Below are positions 51,931-63,639 of a stretch of DNA of 64,000 nt, in pieces (positions within the stretch are counted from its first letter, which is position 1; each line of letters opens with the position of its first letter). The DNA comes from Lepidostoma basale. Its lineage: Eukaryota; Arthropoda; Insecta; Trichoptera; Lepidostomatidae. The notes beneath the pieces were generated by a model that was not told where the DNA came from, did no database searches, and saw only the letters and a program-made list of their open reading frames with translations. The DNA lies in contig JAHDVF020000501.1 in the NCBI GenBank assembly GCA_022606425.2, positions 62,001-126,000 on the forward strand. Direction: 5' to 3'. The translations under genes and the position numbers were made by a program.

Positions 51931-52819
51931 TTTATTATTTAAAATAACGTATTGAATATAAATGTACAAAGAAATTACATTTTAAGAATTTTTTACAATT
52001 TTTAATTTTATTTTCATTGTGTTCAAAGAAACATTCCGGATTTTTAATGAAATTTAGGCACACCCCAGATTATGCTTTGGGTCTTCACAAATTTGATAAT
52101 AAATAGTAACAAGAGTTCCTCAGTAAGAGTTTCGTCTGTTGTTTACACTCTCGACTCTCAAACTCTCAAACTCGAGCTACAATAGACGGTGAATCCAATT
52201 ATTGTCAAAAATAATGAAAAAGACATATTTAAAAAAAATCGAATTGCATAACAAACATAATTTTACTTAATGTTAGAACAATGACTCTTAGCAATGTATG
52301 TAAAATAAAATAAAAATACGTCTTCATAAACAAACAAATCGTAAAACATTTTTTTTAATGTATCCGATAAAGCTCGTGCGCAAGTACCAAATATTCCGTA
52401 ATTTGTCACAAGCCCAGCCGACCTAAAAAAAAAACTTTATGATAATTTGTGAATGGCATTCGGCGATGCGAGAGGGCAGTGATTTGTGGTTTGTTGTGCG
52501 GCCGCCACTGTGCGCCATAAAGATGCTTTGATTAATAATCCGGGGCAGTTTATTTCACATACATTCCTCCCCCTCGGGGTAGCAGGGGATGACGCGAGGG
52601 TGCGTGCAGGGGTGGGGGCGGAAGTTTAAAATTTATTGCCGAATTAGTCGCTAAAAGGTTTTCAGTTGGCGTTCCATCAAGGAAATTGTTAATCGTTAGG
52701 TTAATGCCCGAGATGAGAGCTTTCCGGTTGTATTTGTATTATTGATTTAAGACGAAAGAAGCTCTGAAAACATAATATTCTATATAAGCTAGTTTTATAG
52801 ACAAAAGTGTTTTTAAAAG
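51931..52819. other. Unassigned; GC-rich island 52440-52720
   Basis: The island (GCGGCCGCCACTGTGCGCCA and a CCTCCCCCTCGGGGTAGCAG run) stands out from the AT-rich surroundings. No gene recognised. Confidence 0.4.
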
Positions 52820-52945
52820 TTTCTAAAGATTTCACTGAAACCTCTTGATGGAAGTTAATTTTAAATATTAATTAAATAATACAATATTAGTAACTACTTC
52901 AGCTTTTGGCTTTATTTCGACTGTGACCGGTTTCGCACAAGCTGA
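52820..52945 (-). repeat. Palindromic family F3, single arm with core
   Basis: TTTCACTGAAACCTCTTGAT arm, then TTTCGACTGTGACCGGTTTC; the minus strand carries GCGAAACCGGTCAC. Confidence 0.6.
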
Positions 52946-52984
52946 ATATAATTAAACATTTCATATTTATAATTAAATAAAAAT

Positions 52985-53128
52985 ATAAAACCACGGAATG
53001 ATAATTTTACATATTTGAAGACAACTAGTTTCGCCTGTACGCAAGCTTCAACAAAGCAATAAAAACCATATTGTTAAAAAATCTTCCATACATTCTTTGT
53101 TGCTTCAAATTACTATTCCGTGTGTTTT
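52985..53128. repeat. Palindromic repeat related to F5
   Basis: Outer CACGGAAT/ATTCCGTG ends. The minus strand has a GAAGCTTGCGTACAGGCGAAAC stretch then palindromic ACTAGT, like F5, with a decayed GTTGAAG box. Confidence 0.5.
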
Positions 53129-53139
53129 TTACTGTTAAA

Positions 53140-53290
53140 GTTAAGACAGTGTTTTTCCACTTTTAGTATTATTTTTCTCCACGTATTTCAAATCTATACC
53201 TGCATCATCATGATATTGACTTTGATTTTTAATTTATATCGTTTTGAATACACAGTAACCTCAAAATATGTAGAGAAAAAAATGTTTGAA
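53140..53290. repeat. Palindromic family F1, decayed
   Basis: TTTTTCCACTTTTAGTATTA arm and CACGTATTTCAAATC core. The right arm is strongly diverged. Confidence 0.45.
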
Positions 53291-53344
53291 GCAGAAAATC
53301 TTCATTGGTGTATTATCTAAAGTTTGTGAATTTTTTTTTTCTAA

Positions 53345-53685
53345 TTGGAGTGTTATGAACAAAATAATTAAAGGAACATTAACATGGCTTGGACACATGG
53401 AAAGAATGCATCAAGAAAGAATGGTAAAAAAATATATGCCAAAGATATAAATAGAACTAGAAATAGAGGAAGATCGAGGAAAATGTGGCATGATCAAATA
53501 AATCCAATATTGAATATCGGCCACATGCGGAGTCGGATAAATCGACGTCCGTGCATTACACGATGTATGAATGTTGAGGAATCGAGACAAGTATGTCAGG
53601 AAAGAAACGTGTGGCAGTCCATTATTTCTGCCTACTCCTTCGGAAAGACGGCGTGATGGTTAGTTTGTTAGTTAGTTTTTAGTTT
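53345..53685 (+). mobile_element. TTAG-LINE 3' end
   Basis: NKIIKGTLTWLGHMERMHQERMVKK, frameshift, KDINRTRNRGRSRKMWHDQINPILNIGHMRSRINRRPCITRCMNVEESRQVCQERNVWQSIISAYSFGKTA and a TTAG-type tail. Confidence 0.8.
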
Positions 53686-53734
53686 ACTTGGATTTAGTTT
53701 TCTCAAAAATATTACTTATTTTATTTTAAACATG

Positions 53735-53960
53735 AAACAATAAGGTCCGTCTGTGGTGTAAAGGACAGGAAGAAGCAGAAGGCGCTTTTGGAAATACCAC
53801 GTGGACCGCATGGATAATATAAGAATTGCAAAAATTCAAGATGAAAACCCAAGTAGCAAGAGATTGCCAGGAAGAGATGGAGAGATGTCTTGACATCATC
53901 ATCCCAGGACAGTCCACCGTCACAAACAGGTCATTCGACCTAAACTAAAAGGAAGAAAAA
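53735..53960 (+). mobile_element. LINE C-terminal fragment, further family
   Basis: GRSRRRFWKYHVDRMDNIRIAKIQDENPSSKRLPGRDGEMS resembles the RRRYWxxHVxRM segment of AAG-LINE-A-like elements. Confidence 0.55.
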
Positions 53961-54675
53961 GAAAATTATTGGTGTATGGCACATTAGATGGAAAAAAATT
54001 GAATTGCATCTAGAGATCAGTCTTTAAAAACTTCTTGCCGCTTTGCCCATGTACTTGGCTCCATTGGCCCAATCTCCGCTTCAAGTTCGCAATCGTCTTT
54101 ATAATGTCAACTTTTGATCATTCTCTGATCACCACCCATAAACGTGCGATCTTTAAGACTCATTGCAAGCGGTTATATCGCGTGTTGCATGCGATAAATA
54201 ACAGTATAAGCAATAAGTTATTTTGCAAATCGTTTCTGTTCGACTTAATGATTTTTAAAATCATTAACTCAAACCCTTAAAATTAATCATTGAGCCTGTT
54301 AAATTATACCCCGGAGGAATTTCAAATTGTATAATATATATTATTATACCATATTATATCAAAGTGTACGAATTTGTCATAATTAGTGAGACTTCTTGAA
54401 GATATTAATGTATCTTTTAATATTATATTATATATGGTATGACTAAAGACGGACTTTAACCGTGAAACTTCAGTTAAATCTTTGTTTTGCTTTTTAAAAT
54501 GTGTTTACCAAACGTTGGGCACTCTTGAAGACAACAGAACTTGTGGTCCTTAAAAATAAGTGATATTATATGTACTATATACAGGTATGAATGCATTTTG
54601 GAATATGTTATTATCTTGGTACACTAAATTTTAATTTTAATTTTAATAGTATGTTCTTTGGACTATATAACGCAT
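53961..54675. other. Unassigned stretch
   Basis: Nothing recognised. Confidence 0.35.
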
Positions 54676-55400
54676 GGATGAATAAAGTAAACGTTAACGG
54701 TGTGAATGGAGTACGGAGTCGTGGGAGACTTATTCTTCTTCCTCAGGTTATTTCCGTCCACTCCTGGATAAAGGCCTCCTCCATTCGCTTCCGTGTCACT
54801 CTGTCTTGTGTATTATTCCGACGTGTCTGTTCAGATCATCCTTCCACCGTAGTTGCGGTCGCCCTGCACTTTTCTTTGCCGTCCACAGTCTTTAAGTCAG
54901 CAGTCTTCTTGTCCATTTTTCATCTGAGCTTCTGGCTACGTGACCTGCCCATTGCCATTTTAGAGTCGCCACCCGGTGGATGAAGTCAGTAAACTTTGTT
55001 TTTCTCTCACCGTATCGTTTCTGACAGAGTCTTAGGCCTATTCCTAAAATGGCTCTTTCAATGGCTCTTTGGGTCACTCGTAGTTTCTCGGCACTTTGTT
55101 TAGACAATGTTACAGTTTCAAGACAATAAATGCCAACTGGCAGAACACAAGCTTCATAGACTTTTCGTTTCAGGTTGATCGGTATTTTCCGATTTTTAGA
55201 ATGTAACCCAAGTTTCCGAAAGCTGCCCATGGAGGAAAACTTGGCATGATCAAATTTATCAATTTTTAAAACTCGGCCATGTTAGAAGTCGGTAGAATGA
55301 CGTGCGTGTATGAATGTGGAGGAATCGACAGGTGTACCGAGATAGAGAAGTGCTGCAGTCCATTCTCTCTGTTAACCCCTCGATCGGAGAAACGATTTAT
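54676..55400 (+). mobile_element. TTAG-LINE fragment interrupted by AAG-LINE-C
   Basis: MNKVNVNGVNGVRSRGR (54676-54727) is continued after the insertion by RKTWHDQIYQFLKLGHVRSR and the decayed terminus (55225-55400). Confidence 0.75.
54728..55232 (-). mobile_element. AAG-LINE-C fragment nested in TTAG-LINE
   Basis: The open frame 55230-54892 encodes MGSFRKLGLHSKNRKIPINLKRKVYEACVLPVGIYCLETVTLSKQSAEKLRVTQRAIERAILGIGLR...FIHRVATLKWQWAGHVARSSDEKWTRRLLT, then a frameshift to the GVDGNNLRKKN-like terminus with its AAG tail at 54732-54742. Confidence 0.8.
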
Positions 55401-56689
55401 TTGATACGTCCTTACTTTCCATAAATTTAAAACGTCAACATTGTCCTTCTATAAAGATGATTTTTTTTTAATTAATACATTATTTTTTGCTTTAAAGTTT
55501 ATCTTTATCGACGTGATTTGAAGGTTTCATACATTATGAATGTATAATATAAAACATGACATGAAAAAAAAATTTTTTGTTCTTTTATTTTCATTTAAAA
55601 AAATCGTCACTTTATTTTTAATAGTTTGTATTTGGAAACAAACAGAAACATATTTAAACAAAAACTAGGAACATTTAGGTCACCATGTTATGTGGAGTAA
55701 GATGTGGGATTTTTTTGATTTTTTTGAAGAGATGTGTTCGAAGTTAAAATATACATTTATTGTTTCTTGATGAGCAGTGATTCAAATCTTCATATGAAAT
55801 AATTAATAGAGATGAAAAGGCTTATTTACTAGAAGTTTTGTTATTTTCATAAAATAAAATAAATCTTTTAGAAAACAAACGTTTTCAGTTATAATATATA
55901 TATATATATTTTTTTCAATATTCGCAATTAAATTGTGATGTGTATTCACATTTGAATAATTTTAAGAACATTGTATTTTTACATTATTTTTTCCGCTTTT
56001 CACAAACATGTTTCAGATAAGAAATTCTACGTTGCAGTATTGAAATTTTAACAATAAAATAAGACAAAATCGATACTTGTATACTAAATGAAAAATAAAA
56101 AGGGAGGGAGAGAGAAACAATTTTGTCTGATTACTACTCAATTATTGAAATACTAAATAATTTCTACTGAAATATGTGTGTAAAAAGAGCAAAAAAGTGT
56201 TGCAAAAATGCAATGTTTCCTTTTTTAATATTGTTTATTTTGCAAGTAAACATACTAATTTAAGATTGTCGTTTGAAACAGTTCTCGGTGAAAATATTAT
56301 TTAAGATTTTACAATAAATAATTTTTCGTTACGTAAACTTTTTTTAAATTAATTTTGTAGTCTCATATAACACGGATTTGCACAGCACTGCATTTTCTTG
56401 AAACATCTCAACCGCGTTGTTCGAGGCTTGAGTGAATATAATGAATTGAAAATGTCACCGGGACAGGAAACTAATTGCAGTGAGGCCTAATAAGACATTC
56501 ATAGTGTTGTATTATTGTAATAACTGTAATGTTTTACATAGATAAGGAAACAGGTAATATGGTGAAGTAATGCTAAATACTGCTATCAAAATACAATTAT
56601 TGTTGCATGCGATAAATAATTCATGTCCTGAACCCTTTCCATGCTGAATTAAGGATTACAGATCGTATAAAAAAGTATATTTTTAAGAT
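55401..56689. other. Mostly unassigned; F2 and F8 pieces
   Basis: 55780-55895 contains F2 arm sequence (CTAGAAGTTTTGTTATTTTC / TTAGAAAACAAACGTTTTC). 55965-56060 is an F8 copy (CACAAACATGTTTCAG). 56380-56480 is GC-balanced and looks single-copy. Confidence 0.45.
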
Positions 56690-56884
56690 AATCTAATGAT
56701 TTTACTGAAATCTCTTGATGGAAGTTCATTTTAAATAATAATTAAATAAAACGATGTTTTTTTAACTACTTCCACGTTTGTCTTTATTTCGACAGCGACC
56801 GGTTTCACCAGGCTCGCTGGCATCGAGAGACTGGACAAAAGTGGAAGTAGTTAAAAAAACATTGTTTTATTTAATTAGTATATT
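56690..56884. repeat. Palindromic repeat, family F3, near complete
   Basis: Arms ACTACTTCCACGTTTGTCTT and ACAAAAGTGGAAGTAGTT. The minus strand has a GCCAG...CTGG helix II, TGAAAC, palindromic ACCGGT, C and GCTGTCG. The CUGAUGA box reads CTCGATG. Confidence 0.65.
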
Positions 56885-57190
56885 TTTCAACACTCCGCGC
56901 TATAGCTGGCAAGACCCTACGTGATCGAGTTAGGAATACAGCAATCCGAGAAATCTGCGACGTCGAAGATGTGCTCAGATGGGGACGTCAAAGACGGCGA
57001 TACTGGCATCAACATGTAGAAAGGATGAGCTTAAATAGGATACATGGAACGCCAAACGGACAACGCCGACCAGGAAGACCCTCGAAACGGTGGAGAAAAA
57101 GCTGGAGTTCAGCGTCTCAAGGGGACCCGCCTGAAATAACAGACTCCTGAGTCTACCAAAAGTAAAGAGAGAGAAGAGAGAGAGAGAGAT
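56885..57190 (+). mobile_element. AAG-LINE-A-like 3' end
   Basis: AGKTLRDRVRNTAIREICDVEDVLRWGRQRRRYWHQHVERMSLNRIHGTPNGQRRPGRPSKRWRKSWSSAS, then stop, and a 3' UTR ending in AGAG repeats. ATATTTTT flanks it on both sides (about 56878 and 57188), a likely target duplication inside the F3 element. Confidence 0.8.
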
Positions 57191-57599
57191 ATTTTTAAGT
57201 ACATATTCTTTCTTCTTCTTGATGTTCCTCTCCTATCGGGGGTTGGACAGCATCAAAGATATTTCTCATCATCATCGGCTGTCCCTCGTGTCCGAGGAAG
57301 GCTGTCCTTTACGGTTGTGGGTCCGCGAAAAAAAAAACGAAGTTTAAGTTAACACTATATACTGTTGATTCCATTTGGAGTCATGTAATATTTTTTTAAA
57401 AATATGAATGAATAAATATGTTTTCACTCTAAAAAGAATAACATTATTTTGTGAAAGCACATAGAAGCAGAAAAAATATGTAAATTATGAAAACTCTTTG
57501 AGACATTCCAAATAATAAATAATATATTTTGTTGGGCGAACAATATTCAAAATGGCGTCTTAAAATAACTTACTTAAATTTTCAAATGACAAACATAAT
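57191..57599. other. Unassigned stretch
   Basis: 57220-57330 (GTTCCTCTCCTATCGGGGGT...GTGTCCGAGGAAGG) looks repeat-like but is unassigned. Confidence 0.35.
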
Positions 57600-58213
57600 C
57601 CCCAACATTCCCAAACAGCAAATAAATAAACTCCAGTCTGCATTCAATGCAGCAGCAAGACTGATAAGGGGTGTGCCAAAGAGTTGTCACATAACACAGC
57701 ATCTTAAGGAGCTCCACTGGCTGAAATGTCCAGAAAGGATACAATACAAGCTCTGCTGAACGGTCTATAAGGCGTTGCATGGAATGGCACCAGCTTATAT
57801 ATCTGAACTCTGCACCAACGAGAACCTGAATGCTAGACGGTCTACATTGCGATCAGCTAAGTCTTCTGCGATCGGTAGATTGACTGTGCCAAAACGCTGT
57901 CCAAGCACAAACTTTGGCGACCGAGCCTTCGCGGTAGCCGGCCCTTCAGCCTGGAACAGTCTTCCAGCAGACCTTAAGTGCATTGAGAATCAATCAGAGT
58001 TTAGATCGAGACTCAAAACGCACCTTTTCAAATTATCATTTCCTGACAGGAAGGGCTGATCGATTTCGTCGGGTGTAGCCCTCATACTAAATATGGTTAT
58101 ATATATTTTTTATCATTATTATTATTACTATTATCTAGTTGATAAAACGTAGCATCTTCTACAGCGCCCTTGAGATGAGCAATTCATAAAAATGGCGCTT
58201 TATAAATTATCCA

Positions 58214-58247
<34 letters not shown>

Positions 58248-58252
58248 AAACA
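57600..58252 (+). mobile_element. L2/CR1-type LINE C-terminal copy, (ATT)n tail
   Basis: The best of its family here: INKLQSAFNAAARLIRGVPKSCHITQHLKELHWLKCPERIQYKLC, a single TGG-to-TGA nonsense, then TVYKALHGMAPAYISELC...FGDRAFAVAGPSAWNSLPADLKCIENQSEFRSRLKTHLFKLSFPDRKG and stop at 58059. The 3' UTR runs through ACGTAGCATCTTCTACAGCG and GGCGCTTTATAAATTATCC to ATT repeats (58217-58246). Confidence 0.9.
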
Positions 58253-59034
58253 ATTAATAAAACGCGTGTTTTTCTGATTTATTTTGAATATAGAAATCTT
58301 TCTTGTCTACCACAAATAAAAATGTTATTTTTAATGTTCCATAGATGCCTAAAGTAGTATTTATTTATTTATTCAGTAAGGGCAGCATACAGCGATTTCA
58401 ATATATTCATTAAGAAACATTAAGAAAAATAATAAATAAAGCCAATTACATTCTACGACAAATACAATAAACAGTTAATTGAATTTAAGCTAAGGCAAAA
58501 TATGGTCAAACAAAATGATTGAGAGTTAAACATAATAATAGTGGTAGAAATAAGAACAAAATTAAAAGTAAAAATAAAAGTAACATATTATAATATCATG
58601 TAACATAATGGTCTCATCCACGCCGAAAGGTTATATATTTTGACATATATTTTGTATGATATATATTTTGATCCCGTATGGAATCACTTGCCAGGAAAGG
58701 GTTAACTGTAAAAGTTACAATAGGAAAAGCATTAATCACTTCCATATAAAAAAATATTTTTACTTTCGTAACATTACGTACGTCTTCCAATACTTGAGAC
58801 GGAGGATTGGTTTCATCGCATGTCCCAAGTTGTTCTAGATGCAGTTTAATTAGTTTAATTCAACAGGTTGGCTATTATTATTTATTGCGCTCATATATAG
58901 AATGCCGTTAAATTAGCTTAATGGTTTAAATTCGTTATAAACTTTTCAATTATTTTTTTTTTAATTAATTTATTAAATTTAATTAAGACCTGCCTCTTTA
59001 TGTGCTCTGATTAAATTTAAAAATATATAAATAA
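58253..59034. other. Mostly unassigned
   Basis: 58358-58400 (TTATTTATTTATTCAGTAAG-GGCAGCATACAGCG) looks like the complement of a retroelement tail with AAATA units. The rest is AT-rich. Confidence 0.35.
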
Positions 59035-59262
59035 TTATGTTGTTATTTGAAATTTTATGGTAGAAGTTCATAGTAAATACAAATAAATCAAATGATTAAA
59101 ATTTACTTTAAATAATGTGTTTAGTCAAATTTTTCCGGTTTCGATTTTGGCAGTAGCAGCGAGCTGCCGAAACCGGTCGAAGCCATAAACTGTGGAATTT
59201 AAATAAATATATAGTTTAAAGAAATATTAATTATTTTTATTTTCATTATTTAAAAACATGTT
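59035..59262. repeat. Palindromic repeat, family F4
   Basis: Core CCGGTTTCGATTTTGGCAGTAGCAGCGAGCTGCCGAAACCGGTCG is an almost self-complementary hairpin (GCAGC/GCTGC, CCGGTTTCG/CGAAACCGG). Arms are TTTAAATAATGTG-like and diverged. Confidence 0.6.
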
Positions 59263-59281
59263 ATACGAGTATAGTCTAAAT

Positions 59282-59629
59282 CAGAGGTTCCCTAACTTTT
59301 TTGGGCCATAGACCCCTTGCCGATTTTTTCTATTTTTTGTAGACCCCCTGCTTTCCTAATTGATTTTTCGAATTGATTGCTAAAAAATATTGGTCGCTGC
59401 CGAATTCTACTGGCCGGAAGTCGCTGTCGAGCTAAAAAAAAAGGTCGCCAACGATTTTAATAATTTTATTGCGTTTCAATATTTGGCTACAATTTAGTTG
59501 AACCATCTCGTGGAACCCCATTTACATCTCATGGACCCCCAATTTTTTTTTTTGCAACTGTCGTGGACCCCTTGCAAGTTGTCGTGGACCCCTGGGGGTC
59601 TATATAGACCACTTTGGTAATCACTGCTG
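59282..59629. mobile_element. hAT-like MITE
   Basis: The left end CAGAGGTTCCCTAACTTTTT-TGGGCC and right end complement CAGCAGTGATTACCAAAGTG share the Charlie-type CAGxGGTTxCCAA pattern. The interior repeats TGGACCCC units (59510-59600). No target duplication was found because LINE sequence abuts the right end. Confidence 0.6.
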
Positions 59630-59630
59630 G

Positions 59631-60472
59631 ATCATCCTGACATATTTCTATCGCTTCCTCAACATTCATACATCGTGTTATGCACGCGCGTCGATTTATC
59701 TGACTCCTCACGTGGCCGACATTCAATGTTTAATTTATTTTATCGTGCCACATTTTTCTCGGTCTTCATCTATTTCTAATTTCATTTACATCGTTAACAT
59801 ATACTTTTTTACCATTCTTTCTTCATTCATTATTTCCATGTGTCCAAACCATCTTAATGATCCATTCATTATTTTGTTCATAACACCATCGTTCGCACCG
59901 CATTCACTTCTTATATTTTCATTCGACACTTTATCATACACAGAGTATCCACACATTCTCAGATCTCATTTCTACTGCATTTATTCTACTTTCATCCTAC
60001 TTTTGCCAGTTCCATGCTTCGCTTCCATAGATAAGGGTCGGTACAAGAACACCACTGTGCACTGCCATTTTAGCTTTTTTGGATAGGTTTTTGTTTGCGA
60101 TGACAACTTTAAGTGCACCATTCACTTTGTTGCCTGCCCCAACCCTTCTTTTAATATCCCTCTCCATTCGCCCATCTCTTGTAAACATACTACCTACATA
60201 CACGAACTCATCTACTTGCTCCAATTTTTCACCATTCACGCTAATGTTGCAGACTGTCATGATTTCTTCTTTTTCAAAAATCATTACCTTGGACTTATTC
60301 ACATTCATCATCAGATCATTTCGCATGTATACCTCATACTGTTCACCAGAACTTGTAGTTCATGCTCGTTGTCTGCAAGTAGGACAGCGTCACCCGCATA
60401 CAAGAGACAGCTTACTGACACTCATTTTGGCACCTGCATCTAACCCTTTCAGCTCTTTCATACACTCTCTTT
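59631..60472 (-). mobile_element. TTAG-LINE reverse transcriptase fragment
   Basis: From just upstream of the YADD region (60472, KERVYERAERVR) via YAGDAVLLADNEHEL (YADD mutated to YAGD), MRNDLMMNVNKSKVMIFEKEEIMTVCNISVNGEKLEQVDEFVYVGSMFTRDGRMERDIKRRVGAGNKVNGAL (open 60326-59997), to NRRACITRCMNVEEAIEICQD. It ends there without tail, cut by the hAT-like MITE. Confidence 0.85.
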
Positions 60473-60864
60473 CATATGTAGTAAATATATTTACCAATAC
60501 ACAATAAAATGATTTTCGATACCATTTGCAATTTTTATACTGTTTTCATTAGTAAATTTAGAGTAACAAATTGAAATATTATTATGAAAACATTGTCTTA
60601 CAAATTGTATTATATTCTTTACGATACAATTTCGCTAGCCCAAGTAATGCAGATTGAAGCCTCTAATAAGGGATAATAAAAGTTTCATCAGCGTCAATAG
60701 GGGAGCATTATCCTTTACGAGGGATGACTGCGATGCTCCCATCCCTGCTGACACGGCGCCATACCAAGGGGTGCAAGGGTGTCTCGAGGGTGACATTTAG
60801 TTAGGTTACCACTACAATCAGGGCCAGATCTAGGATATCTGTCAATTTTATTTTTGTAGTTGAA
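60473..60864. other. Unassigned stretch
   Basis: 60690-60800 is GC-balanced (GCGTCAATAGGGGAGCATTA...). Nothing recognised. Confidence 0.35.
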
Positions 60865-61545
60865 TACGTAAGGTCTTTGGGATTGATTTCAATTTTCAAA
60901 ATAAGAACGGATTTCGAAACAGTTAGGATTGAGAATGTTCAAGAATATACATACCTGGGACACAATATTCTATTGGGCCGAGATAATCAAACCGCAGAGC
61001 TAAAAAGAAAAATTGGACTAAGCTGGACAGCTTTCGGAAACATGAGTAACATCCTTAAAAAACAGAAAATACTGATCAACCTGAAACGAAAAGTCTGTGA
61101 AGCCTGCGTTCTGCCAGTTGGTACTTATGGTCTTGAAACTGTTACATTGTCCAAAAAAAGTGCCGAGAAACCGCGAGTGACCCAAAGAGCCACGGAAAGA
61201 GCCATGTTAGGAATAAGCCTAAGAGACAGTCAGAAACGATACGGTGAGAGAAAAAACAAAGGCCACTGACACACCGGGTAGCGACTCTAAAATTACAATG
61301 GGCAGTTCACGTAGCCAGAAACTCAGATGAAAAGTGGACAAGAAGACTGCTGACTTGGAGACCGTGGACGGCAAAGAGAAGCGCAGGGCGACCGCAACTA
61401 CGGTGAAAGGATGATCTGAACAGACACGTCGGAATAACCTGGATGCAGTCTGCACAAGACAGAGTGACATGGAAGCGAATGGAGGAGGCATTTGACCAGG
61501 AGTGGACGGGAATAGGCTGAGAAAGAAGAAGAAGAAGAAGAATTT
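60865..61545 (+). mobile_element. AAG-LINE-C C-terminal copy with AAG tail
   Basis: The open frame 60877-61269 encodes RTDFETVRIENVQEYTYLGHNILLGRDNQTAELKRKIGLSWTAFGNMSNILKKQKILINLKRKVCEACVLPVGTYGLETVTLSKKSAEKPRVTQRATERAMLGISLRDSQKRYGERKNK. A frameshift leads to TLKLQWAVHVARNSDEKWTRRLLTWRPW, the PRRP-like segment and GRNRLRKKKKKKN. This is the best copy of the family in the window. Confidence 0.85.
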
Positions 61546-62197
61546 TATACATATTATTATTCTATGCTACACTCTACATTCTTATCCATCTATTAAGGTA
61601 TACAAGCCATCGCTAGTATCACTAGTTTACGAAAAAAATCCATTTTACTTTGACATTCGATTAGCGTAGACCTGCTTCATACACATATTTTTTAAGACAA
61701 AGGAATTATACTTGGCGTTACATCCCGGTGTGAGATTTGGCCTCCTCCACAGCAGTTCTCTATTGGCTGCTATCCCTGGCCATTTTTTTCCATTCTTCGT
61801 GTCTTTCCAGTTTCTCCCAGTATTAATAGAGTAACCAGTTGATTTTGTTTACATCAATATTGTCTAAAAATTAAAGGCTGGGCATTACAAAGGTGCCAAG
61901 TATCAATAAATTCAAAAATAAGTTTTTGATCCCAATTGGTGTTAAACACAGATACCAATAACTGTGCAAAGGTGCAAAGTTATTGAATAATATAGTGTAG
62001 TTGTAACAAAATCCTAAAGATGCCACCCGTGGTACATGACATATGGAACGAACGAACAGTTTTTTTAAATATTTTTCTTTGATTATATTTAAAGCAATTA
62101 GCACCTTTGTAATAATCAGCTAGCGCAATTAATGCTGATAAAAGCTTATTTTAAGGGATAATTACCATGTTATAATCATCCAAATTTTATAAGTAGG
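61546..62197. other. Unassigned stretch
   Basis: AT-rich. Includes 61609-61631, a 23-base sequence repeated exactly at the 5' junction of the next LINE (62209-62231). Confidence 0.4.
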
Positions 62198-63239
62198 TTA
62201 GAAAGTTTATCGCTAGTATCACTAGTTTACGCCTGGTTTGATATCAATAAAGGTGTCAAACAAGGTTGCGTAATGTCCCCGTGGTTATTTAATCTGTATA
62301 TGGACAATTGTATGAGAGAGCTGAAAGGGTTGGATGTAGGTGCCAAAATGAGCGGAGTGTCAGTAAGCTGTCTCTTGTATGCGGATGACGCTGTCCTACT
62401 TGCTGACAACGAGCATGAACTACAAGTCCTGGTGAATTGTATGTATGAGGTATGCATGCGAAATGATCTGATGATGAATGTTAATAAGTCCAAGGTAATG
62501 ATTTTTGAAAAGAAGAAACCACGACAGTCTGCAACATTAGCGTGAATGGTGAAAATTTGGAGCAAGTAGTTGAGTTTGTGTATTTAGGTAGTATGTTTAC
62601 AAGAGATGGGAGAGGGAGAGGGATATTGAAAGAAGGGTTGGGGCAGGCAACAAAGTGAATGGTGCACTTAAAGTTGTCATCGCAAACAAAAACCTATCCA
62701 AAAAAGCTAGAATGGCAGTGCACAATGGTGTTCTTCTACCGACCCTTATGTATGGAAGCGAAGCATGGAACTGGCAAAAGAAGGATGAAAGTAGAATAAA
62801 TGCAGTAGAAATGAGATCTCTTAGACGAATGTGTGGATACTCTGTGTATGATAGAGTGTCGAATGAAAATATAAGAAGTGAATGCGGTGCGAATGATGGT
62901 GTCATGAACAAAATAATGAAAGGATCATTAAGATGGTTTGGACATATGGAAAGAATGAATGAAGAAAGAATGGTAAAAAAATTATATGTTAATGATGTAA
63001 ATGGTACCAGAAATAGAGGAAGACCAAGGAAAACGTGGCACGATCAAATAAATCAAATATTGAATGTCGGCCATGTGAGGAGTCAGAGAAATCGACGCGC
63101 GTGCATGACACGATGTATGAATGTTGAGGAAGCGAGAGAAATATGTCAGGAAAGAAAGGTGTGGCAGTCCATTCTTTCTGCCTACCCCTTCGGGGAGACG
63201 GCGTGATGGTTAGTTAGTTAGTTAGTTTAGAAAGTTTAT
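62198..63239 (+). mobile_element. TTAG-LINE insertion with 13-bp target duplication
   Basis: TTAGAAAGTTTAT occurs at 62198-62210 and 63227-63239. The LINE starts at AWFDINKGVKQGCVMSPWLFNLYMDNCM (62231), keeps YADD (codons near 62383), frameshifts at 62518 and near 62615, and is then open from 62655 to 63206 (183 codons) to SAYPFGETA, GGCGTGATGG and TTAG units. Between the left duplication and the LINE lie ~21 bases copied from 61609-61631. Confidence 0.9.
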
Positions 63240-63244
63240 ACTAT

Positions 63245-63475
63245 TTTTTATTCGTAAAATTTAGGTCTCTTATTCTTCTTCTTCAACTTGTTGTAAACTT
63301 AAGAATCTGTTATTACAGGACTCTCCTGTGATGCTGAACTCCAGCTATCTCTCCATCGTTTTGGGGGTCTCCCTGATTGACGCCATCCATCTGGTGTTCC
63401 ATGCAGAGCTATGTATTGAATTCTTTTGGGATTCATTCTCTGGACATGTTGGTACCTATACCATCAAATGAAGGT
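63245..63475 (-). mobile_element. AAG-LINE-A-like 3' end
   Basis: Complement of the same segment as 44036-44228 (TTGATGGTATAGGTACCAAC... GATGGAGAGATAGCTGGAGT... AAG tail at 63265-63278). Confidence 0.65.
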
Positions 63476-63514
63476 ATTATTGTATACTTTTATGATTATT
63501 AAATATTTATTTAC

Positions 63515-63565
63515 AACTCTAAGTTTTGAAAACGTTCATTTTCTAGAAGTTTTATTGGCACGTGT
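63515..63565. repeat. Palindromic family F2, arm only
   Basis: AAAACGTTCATTTTCTAGAAGTTTTATT. Confidence 0.5.
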
Positions 63566-63639
63566 GAGTTATACGGAAGTTTACAGGTATTATTTTTGAT
63601 TTTAGATAAACTCAAGGCGTTTACACTGTGGAATTCCAT

